From assembly GCA_030435675.1 (NCBI GenBank), contig CM059621.1:6138001-6202000 (forward strand): a DNA stretch of 64,000 bases, in the 5' to 3' direction. Positions 50,707 to 58,843 of the stretch are shown piece by piece (positions within the stretch are counted from its first letter, which is position 1; every line of letters starts with the position of its first letter). The notes beneath the pieces were generated by a model, which was not told the origin of the DNA, did not search any database, and saw only the letters and a program-made list of their open reading frames with translations. Made by a program: the position numbers and the translations under genes. This DNA is from Steinernema hermaphroditum. Taxonomy: Eukaryota; Nematoda; Chromadorea; Rhabditida; Steinernematidae.

Positions 50707-51530
50707 AGATGTTGTGGGGCGGCTTACGATCCACGCTAGGATTGGATCGGGGCGATCAGAACGACCGCTCACTCAACTCAGTCAGCAAACCTCAGAGAAG
50801 GCGGGTCGACCGAACCGACCGATCGCTGGGGACACAAACTTCGGCGTAAGGCCGTTGATTCGGAAATATAAATCGTGTAAAAATCGTGTGAATCAACATA
50901 AAACAACTGGATTCACTGTAGGAAGATGGGTCGATCATTTCTGTCTAATTTCGGGGCTTCTCACAGTGAAATCGCAAGATCTGTTGTCAGGTGTGCCAAG
51001 CGTCATATAAATACTATTTTTCACCCAGTTGCACTCGTTTTTCTATTATTTCAGTTACGTAGTACACAGATGGGTCATGGATATTTCTAGCGAAAGCCTA
51101 CGTGACATAGGAAGTTTTCAAAGTGCTAACTGCCTTCCGATGTCTCCGCTTGCGGTGTCAATTTGTTTACAACGCAAGCAATAAGCGTCATAAGCCCGAA
51201 ATAAACCGATGCCAGTGATCATAAATTAAAAATAGTGCACCTGAGAGGAAGTTCCTTCCTGGAACCATGTTTTTCCTTTCGCAAGGATATATAATGTTTT
51301 CGTGTAAACACGTTGTTATTTCACTCTTAGTATTATTATCTTTTGTGTGACATCTTAATTCTTCCAGTAAAATAACGTCGGTTGTCTCTTTAATTTGTGT
51401 CCCCAGCGATCGGTCGGGTCGTCCGCTCGCTCTATGTGAGGTTCCACGAATGAGTTAAATGAGCGGTCATTGTTGGCGCAATGATCACCCCGTTCCAATC
51501 CTGAAGTGGACCGTAAGTCGAACCACATCA
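50707..51530. mobile_element. R1 inverted-repeat element, complete copy
   Basis: About 824 bp with terminal inverted repeats of roughly 125 bp: left arm 50707-50836, right arm 51396-51530 (GTGTCCCCAGCGATCGGTCG ... GAGCGGTCATTGTTGGCGCA ... CCGTTCCAATCCTGAAGTGG). The right breakpoint of the tandem duplication (51442) is inside the right arm. No coding capacity; the dispersed R1 fragments elsewhere are pieces of this arm. Confidence 0.7.
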
Positions 51531-51991
51531 CACCAAGAAGCCCATGAGCACATGAGCAGCACCCGCGGCTCGCAAGCCGAAGAATCCAGATTCAGTCTCT
51601 TCATCGCTTCGAAACCTGCGTGCACTGATGGGACAGCTATCTTCGACCCCGACGATGTGCTCTGCTCCGAAAAAGGAAGAGAAGCAGTGACTACGGTAAT
51701 TTCCGGTTCTTCGTTGTGCACTATAAGATATCTTGGTAAATACCGATGATTCAAGAGTGGGCGAAATGGAATTCAAGACTTTGAACGTCATCCGATTTTC
51801 GTCATAACCTTTTTAGAATTCAAATATTTACATCTTTTAAAATTTTCCGTCCTTATTTGTCACATGCACGCACTTCCGGATAAAAAAAACCTTTGACGTG
51901 ATTAGGAAAGGCGGAGACTTCTTCACATCTATGAATTCCTCTCTCATTGAATAAAATAGGAACACATGTGCCTTTTTGGTCATTTGCCGTA

Positions 51992-52360
51992 ATGTGTCAA
52001 GTCGCTCATCTGATTTCTGAAACGCTTCTGCCCGTATTCGATGCGATCCGACGTCACTTGCATCCTCGCCCTGACTTCGATCGCCTATCCCCAGTTCCAG
52101 AAGCCATGGTCTCCTTTGGAGATAGGACTTTTTCGCTGTCCTACGATGTTTCCAATTTCTCACCCAACGAGCTGAACGTCTATCTCATCGGAGACTTCAT
52201 CGTAGTCGAAGGAAAGCATACGGTAGAAGGAGAAGGTGACGGAGAAGAACAACACTTTCATCATGAATTCCTGATTCCGGAAGACGTTAGCTTGGAATCT
52301 ATTCGGAGCACCCTCGACTCAAAAGGGAATCTGGTCGTTATCGCTCAAATCAAAAACTAA
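51992..52360 (+). CDS. Small heat-shock protein (alpha-crystallin domain), single exon
   Basis: A 122-residue chaperone that would hold unfolding proteins under stress. After a short N-terminal region the alpha-crystallin domain spans about residues 40-122: FSLSYDVSNFSPNELNVYLI, GDFIVVEGKH, an acidic GEGDGEE insert, HHEFLIPEDVSLESIRSTLD and GNLVVIAQIKN at the very end. Most small heat-shock proteins have a C-terminal extension with an I-x-I/V motif; here it is absent, so oligomer assembly may differ. ATG at 51992 is the first in frame after TTG-type codons. AATAAA lies at about 52395. I see no clear consensus heat-shock element upstream, only scattered GAATTC half-sites. Confidence 0.88.
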   Translation: MCQVAHLISETLLPVFDAIRRHLHPRPDFDRLSPVPEAMVSFGDRTFSLSYDVSNFSPNELNVYLIGDFIVVEGKHTVEGEGDGEEQHFHHEFLIPEDVSLESIRSTLDSKGNLVVIAQIKN

Positions 52361-52469
52361 TCGAAGATCGCCACAGTCACTGCCGAGAGGGAACGAATAA
52401 AAATGCCTATGTTGTACGCTATGATCAAGATTATTATAAACCTTTACATCTGTTTTAAGGCCTCTACAT

Positions 52470-54341
52470 TCACTTTAAAAGCATAAACACACCTAACAAC
52501 AACAAGGATAGGTCGAGATACAAGAATTGGGTCCAGCCAAGGTCGATTCCTCTCCGCTTGAACTCTTCGTTGTCACTGTGATCTCTCATGACCTTTTCGG
52601 CGTAGAAGACTCCTTCATCCAGCGCCGGAATTATTCGGTCCATGTAGATATCGTACAGTTTGTGGATCTTTCCATCATACTGCTCGTAGTTGTCGAGAAT
52701 TTCGTGTATTTCCTTGAGCAGGATGTTCTTGGTGAGAGTGAATTTGTTGGCGGTTCTCGCGAAACCAATCTCTAGGGCCATCTTGGTGTTCATTGCCTGC
52801 TCGGCAAAGACGGGCACATACAGGACAGGAGTTTTCGAACAGATCGCTTCTTTCATGCTAAAGCCATGCCTGATGATCACCTTGCAAATGAAGCTCACCT
52901 CTTCAGCCCTCCGTGACTGACGAAAAGATGCGTTTTCTCGTGCGATAGTACATCAAGCTGAGGAGCCCATTTGGTGATCATGACGTGCTTTCCTAGCCGA
53001 ATCCGTTCCGAACCCTTGTAGACAAATATAACGCGGTAGTCAGCCAGCTCATTCAGCGCTTCCTCGAAGGCCCTTAGGATGAATTCCGGAGCGTGGTGAA
53101 GGTCGAGAACGCTTCCGAAGGCAACGTATATGGTTCCTTTCGAAGAAGGGTCGTTGACGAAGTCCAGGTATTGCTGTGGAAGCGGCTTCGCCTTTCCACA
53201 GTGAGATCCGATCAACTTGAAGTCGTGTCCCTCTGCGATAGGGAATGGCCATCGATCTATCTGCTCTGTTAAATGCAACGACGCGTCTTTGGCAAATTTC
53301 GTAAAACTGAAGTCCGGGGTTAGACGTTTGAGGTTGTCCAAACCACCGCTGTAGTCCACTAAACGTCACTTGCCCACAGTCGATTGATGTCTGCCACTTA
53401 CAGTAATATCTCATGCCGATATGTTCTACAGTGTCATAAACGAAACCGTACAAGCGATTGCTGAACTTTGCCGAATCCCATAGATCATTGCTGTTCTCGG
53501 GGAGCGGCAGGAACATTCCCATTCGGCTGGAGGAAACTCGTCCTAGAGCGGAAACACGTTTTGACATCAGAACTGACGCACGCTGACCTATGGCGTTGTT
53601 GATGTAGTTAGTCATAAAGTACATCGACGTGGCGAAAACGATGTACGGGGTGTTGTTCTTCTTTTTGAGGTGGTAGGCGATGGCGTTTTGGTGAAGACCA
53701 AAGAGTTCATCGAGGACTATGAGATCCCATTTGCTGTCTAGAATTGTTTCCAGCTAAAATTGTTCGTCTGTTACTTTAGCGTCTTTTGAACTTTTACAGT
53801 GAGCGTCATATGCACTTTAAACTTCCCTAAACAACAGCTGACTTTTGTGGCTCAAATTGACTCGCATACGATACATAAGATTACCGTAAGAGGGCACCAT
53901 TTGCTTCAAAATTGAAGAAACATAAACAAACCTGGTCACGGCGTTCATCAAGTATCTCTCCGAAAGCCAAGTCAGTTTCCGCAAACAATCCTGCCATCCT
54001 ATCAGAAGTCGTTTCCATTTTCCAAAAAATATCAGGTGAAGCTCCAAGAAGATTCTTGGGAGGAAGGCGAATGTGGAAGACGTTAATCTCTGGGCCGAAA
54101 TATCGCGGCTTCTCTTTAGAGCTCGGATCGAGTACGGTTACATTGTGACCAGCTTGCGCAAGGCTGAAAATCGGAGTTTGCATATTTGTGCATGGAAATG
54201 AGATCACCTCATAAAGAACGGCTTCATGCTGTTTATGTGACTGTCGAAGTCCAGAGCAAAAGTTACTAGCACATTTGCTGTGAACACAGAAGAGACGAAG
54301 AAGCTAAGGCAAATAAACAAGGCACAGAACGGGGCAGACAT
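52470..54341 (-). CDS. UDP-glycosyltransferase, intact, 5 exons
   Basis: Exons in transcript order: 54208-54341, 53932-54163, 53402-53753, 52899-53358, 52470-52857, giving 521 residues without interruption. Signal peptide (ALFICLSFFVSSVFTA), NVLVTFALDFDSHINSMKPF, AGHNVTVLDPSS, WDLIVLDELFGLHQNAIAYH, NNTPYIVFATSMYFMTNYIN, SHCGKAKPLP, GTIYVAFGSVLDLHHAPEFI, TKWAPQLDVLSHEKTHLFVS, HGGLK joined to SMKEAICSKTP, and a C-terminal membrane segment (LSLLLLGVFMLL) with a single K outside. Exon 3 is continuous where the gene at 58844 has an intron, and it retains QRASVLMSKRVSALGRVSSS, showing what the frameshifted paralogue at 43280 should encode there. Adjacent to the duplicated unit and in the same orientation. 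Confidence 0.92.
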
Positions 54342-55249
54342 GTTGTCGCCGCAGGACAACTGGAGGAAACCACCTGGAAGGCACCTAATAAAAAGCGAAT
54401 TCACATCAGAGTGCAATCGGGAAACTCGTCCTCTTATAGACAATCGATTGAACGCAGACGTTCGATCGTGAAGATAAGTGCACCCTTAGAAGAGATTGCA
54501 ATAAATGTACTTTATATGTGAGATCAAAAACGACGTCTGCTTTGATAGAACAGAACTGAGTTTCTATTCTAATTAGCTAGATGCGTAGGAAAAAGAAGAT
54601 GAGGCGCTCTGCTTAAAGGATAAGGATAATCGAGCACTTTTCATTCTTAATGGGCATGAAACGACCTTCACTTACAAGGTCTTATCTCATCCATTGATGT
54701 CACCCCGTTTAGTATTTCACTGTCACAGTTCAAAAAAGATATTGACAGCATCCGATCCCAGAATTCACAAATCAGAAACCGAACAAATCGACGGCAACCG
54801 ATGAGTGCGCTAGAACGACAACATCATAATCAATGCTGTCCCTCAAGAAAAGGTACGCAGAAAACGTATAGTTCATGTCGAATGGTAACAAACTACAGAT
54901 CGAAATGAGTTCTATAAAATGCGAACTTAGCGGCCCACGCGTCACATGTAAAAACACACATCTCAGAAAAGTGTCGCACGAGCAATGGACATAATATTTG
55001 TTTTGGGACGAAAATGGCCCATGCGACGCTTTTAGGTATTGATGTAAGCGGCCGATGCGCGATGAAGTAAAAGAGGATGACGGAATTTTTAGACGTGGTG
55101 AAGAGTGATTCATAAACAGGGAAGCCACATGAACTAATCAGATGAAGAATTGAGTTCACGCGTTAATCTATCACCTCTATCATCAATCTATCTAATCTCT
55201 CGACACAAATGAAAAGTCAGCTGTGTTTAATTGTGGTTTAATCGTGTTA
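54342..55249. other. Intergenic, no gene seen
   Basis: Promoter side of the UGT; no recognised feature. Confidence 0.35.
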
Positions 55250-55730
55250 CCAGGTGTTCCATTTTCAATGTTCCGAGCCAACACAAATGAGGAATCCGAA
55301 TTGTGCCCACCTAATGGGCGCCGCGCTCCCTGCCACGGCTTCAAGTGGCTCCACTATTGTCGTGGAGAAAATAGCATCCTCTTACCACTTTTCTGAGATC
55401 AAATTTATCACAATATCGCCGAGATTGGTAACAGATGGACAGAATGATCAATTTTCAAATTTATTGCTCTGAAGCGCCGAATTATTTCATTGAATTTTTA
55501 TTAGCATCACGATAATTTTATTAAGCGAAAGTAAGCGTTTCTGTTATCTACATCAGATCACCGTATTCTTCTATCTCTGATAAGAAATTACGGCGCCACA
55601 CGTGATTCCATTTTTCTCCTATCCTCTATTGTGAATCGAAACTGTGGCAGGGAGCGCGGCGCCCATTAGGTGGACACGATTCGGATTCGTCATTTGTGTT
55701 GGCTCGGGACATTGAAAATGGGACACTTGG
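55250..55730. mobile_element. 481-bp MITE with about 95-bp inverted ends, TA target site
   Basis: The left arm (CCAGGTGTTCCATTTTCAAT, then GAGCCAACACAAATGA, CACCTAATGGGCGCCGCGCT) is repeated inverted at 55640-55730. TA flanks both ends (55248-55249 and 55731-55732). No coding capacity. The right flank (55731-55900) continues as R2 homology shared with 27540-27740. Confidence 0.62.
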
Positions 55731-56141
55731 TAAACATTCGTTTTTTCGCAATGTTTACAATTGCTGAAAAATTGATTATCACGTTGTTGAGTACAGTTAA
55801 CTCTCACTCCACATTATGATTTGTCGCTTGTCCATCAGATTCCTTTTTATGTTGGGGGTCTATTCTGTCTTGATGGGGCATTTTCTTGGCACCTCGAGAT
55901 GAGGAAGTGCGACTTGGTGGAGAGGCCCGTTCCAAAAACTGAATACACAGCTTCAGAGAAACGCCTCGATCCACAACCAAAGATTAGATTAATGTGCTCA
56001 GCATAGTTGTGCAGTCTGATTAAACAAAGAACACTTTGCTGAATGATTTTATGCTTGCTACACGACCAAAGCGTTCTACAGAAGGACTATCGGGATCGTG
56101 AAACAACGATGGGAAGCAAAAAGAAGGCGGGGGTAATCCGT
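55731..56141. repeat. R2 homology and collagen 3' flank
   Basis: 55731-55900 matches R2 at 27540-27740 (GTTGAGTACAG, AACTCTCA, GGCACCTCGAGA). The remainder is 3' flank of the collagen gene with no feature. Confidence 0.4.
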
Positions 56142-57395
56142 TTAGCGACGACGAGTTCCATCTTCGAAGAAGACACCGCCGTCGATGGCGCAATACTTGG
56201 GGCAGATACCCTTCTCGCCGGCGCCTCCAGAAGGTCCGGGAGGTCCAGGCTGTCCGGGCTGTCCGTCGTTTCCAGGGGCTCCGTCGGGGCCAGGAGGTCC
56301 CTTGGGTCCAGCGGGTCCAGGGGCACCATCGCCACCAGGCTGTCCGTCGGGTCCAGCTGGGCCAGCAGGTCCAGGAGGTCCGGCAGGACCGGGCGCACCG
56401 GGCGCACCTTGTTCGCTCTGGGCAGGCTGTCCATCCTCTCCAGGGCCTCCGGGCTGTCCCGGTTGTCCGGCTGGTCCGGGCGGTCCCTTGGGTCCAGGTC
56501 CTCCAGGAGTTCCATCGGTTCCAGGGCTTCCAGGATTTCCGGGGGCTCCGGCGTCTCCGGGCGCACCGGCAGGTCCAGCAGGACCAGGAGGTCCTTGCGG
56601 ACACGGCTGGCAGGGAGGAGGAGTGGCAGGTTAGCAAGGAGAGCTTGGGGGTTTTCCGGGAGAGCCGGGACTTCCAGGGGCTCCGGGACGACCGGGACGT
56701 CCAGGACGTCCGGGCTTACCACCGGGTCCGGGGGGACCGGGCTGGCAGCAGCCAGAGCATCCCCCTCCTCCCCCTCCACCGCCACCACCACCGCCGCCGC
56801 CACCACCGCCACCGCCGCCAAATCCTCCTCCGCCTCCACCACCTCCCTGGGTCTGAGTTCCACCACTAACACCGGCAGACTCTCCTGCATAACCAGCCTG
56901 GCGCGCAGTACGGTTTCCGGGAACGTCCTTCAGGTGCTGAACCTCGGACCAGACGTCCTTGGCCGATCCCTGGAGAAGTAACATTTAGGCTGGCGTTCTT
57001 GATTAGGCGGATTTATGCTACGAATACTTCCTAAGTACCATTTTTTACCCATCAGAACTGACCAATCGCTGCGTCCTATAGGTGAGTTACGGCTCTTTCT
57101 ACGCTACCGTACCTGTGCTATTTCAGTAAATTGCACTGGTACGTGAAAGGCGCAAGGTTGCTAATATGGTACCGATCTACTTAAGTCAGAATGAGACCTC
57201 GAAGAAGCCAAAAGTATGCATTCTAGCACTCACCTTGCAGAAGTTGACCTCATTGCGCATCTGTCTTCGGACATGGTGTACATAGTTGTACACCATTGGA
57301 AGGGTGACGCATACGGAGAGGACGGCGACAGCCGAGAAGGTGACCGCCGAGTAGACGACGAACCGGTAGGCCTTCGTGCGATTCTCCACATCCAT
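56142..57395 (-). CDS. Cuticle collagen, 2 exons, one premature stop
   Basis: An extracellular-matrix component of the cuticle. Exon 1 (57234-57395) encodes [20 protein letters not shown] with a signal-anchor, [12 protein letters not shown] and NFCK; exon 2 (56142-56969) begins [10 protein letters not shown]. Then NRTARQAGY, a poly-Gly stretch of about 30 residues, [12 protein letters not shown], a first Gly-X-Y block, the linker [19 protein letters not shown], a long Gly-X-Y domain with short breaks, and the C-terminus [20 protein letters not shown]. Layout, cysteine clusters and the end are typical of the family; full length would be 329 residues. A TAA at 56631-56633 (residue 167), where the family usually has Glu after PC, interrupts an otherwise open frame. 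A G-to-T change, or sequence error, is enough to explain it. An upstream exon joined at a TTTCAG near 57432 is possible. Confidence 0.9.
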
Positions 57396-58843
57396 GTTGA
57401 GTGAGGAAGTGCCGCTGAACGAAGCACTGCGATGGAGTCCACCCTGAAATGGGATTATATAGGGATTTGGCAAAGTAACCGGTCGGAACGTCTTTCACGG
57501 CTCATCGCGCGAACGCCCTTCCGCTATGCAATTGACTGTAACTGGTTTTGGCAGTATCATGAAGTGTTTCCCAGCACTGTTTTGACTTTCCTTTTTGCGC
57601 AGAAAGTACCAAAGGAAGTCATCAGCAGCCATGATAGCCACGCAGTCGATGGACTAGTTTACGAAAACAAACGAAAAAGGTAGATCATTGTGCTTAGATG
57701 ATTTGATTTTCGAAGTGAGACCAGAGAGTTCACAACAACACGTTCCTCAGCGTAAAATACATTTTGTACGAGTTGCCTCGAGGTTGAACTTCACACCGCT
57801 CGAAGCTCTATACGGGCCTGACCTCGAAAGCTACACTTACATGACGATTCGATTGAGCTTTGGTTGTGGCTACACATATCACACACATAAAGATTTCTTG
57901 CTGCGAAACTTGCGATACTTTTTGCATACGGCTACAAAATATTTGCAAGATATTTTTTTATTTCGGATTTCTTTTTGATGATCAAACGGATTATGTTGTG
58001 TTCACTCAATTGTCTCTCAAAGCTGTTTCCTCCGGAAGCCGGAAAACTCACATCTGCCACAGGGCTGGCCATGTATGATATGTGAAGTTAGTGGAGGGGT
58101 GGAAGATTGTGAAGATCTAGCTGGGTCAGCTGGTTAATAACATCTGAAATACAAATGACTTTGAATTTGAGTTTATTTAGCCTCTTTGCTTAACTGGACA
58201 AAGCTTGTTGGCATTGTAGGCTCACATCGTCGAGGCAAATGCGTTCGCCGTCACTTTGGTCTTCACCTCGTTGATCTTCGGCCGAAAACAATGAATTACA
58301 AATCAGAAACATGACATGAGTGTAGAGGAAAAGTTGAGATCAGAAGTGCTCATCCCGTTTGGCTTTAATTGTTACAACGTCGCGGTTTAAACCGTTCACG
58401 AAACAGCCGTGCGCCGCTCAAGACATTTCGTAAGCATACGCACGGACAGTTCCAATCAAAGCTGGAAGAGGTTCTACATACGTCAACGGTGTGATTTTGT
58501 CTTTCTTGTGTGCATGATGCGTTTTATAAGGAGACCATCTTTGATACGAGAAGGTACCGTAAATACCGTATACCGTATAGTTTTTTGATACCGTAAACTC
58601 TCTATTCAGATATTTGAAATAAACTGCTTTGGAGTAGTCCATAACGAACAAGCCCAGACAAGCCCAGGGAACCATTTGAAACATATTTGATCTGCTTGGC
58701 CCATCGAGAAATTTCTTTCACAAAACGTAAAATTTGGTGCACTACTACTTAATCACAGATTGTATCCCGACCAGACCGGACAGTGTAGAAATAAGAAGAA
58801 TTGCCAATTGCTTTATATTATTTGTCTTTTCGCATTATGCACT
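57396..58843. other. Intergenic, no supported gene
   Basis: A minus-strand open frame at 58418-58684 (88 codons) has a hydrophobic start but no family resemblance. It overlaps a run of TACCGTA-type repeats (58550-58605). Not called as a gene. Confidence 0.35.

Larger units (their letters stand above)
46107..51442. repeat. 5,336-bp tandem duplication, copy 2
   Basis: Head-to-tail repeat of 40771-46106. Its first 61 bases are the right end of the hAT-like element, so copy 2 carries an orphan terminal repeat (CACAGCCCTG at 46158-46167). Confidence 0.95.

Noticed and set aside
56043..56981. Long plus-strand open frame rich in Ser, Arg and Gly
   Set aside because: It is the antisense shadow of the collagen Gly-X-Y repeats, whose regular GGN codons avoid stops on the other strand.
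58418..58684. 88-codon minus-strand open frame near the UGT 3' end
   Set aside because: Hydrophobic start but overlaps TACCGTA repeats and shows no family resemblance or splice partner.
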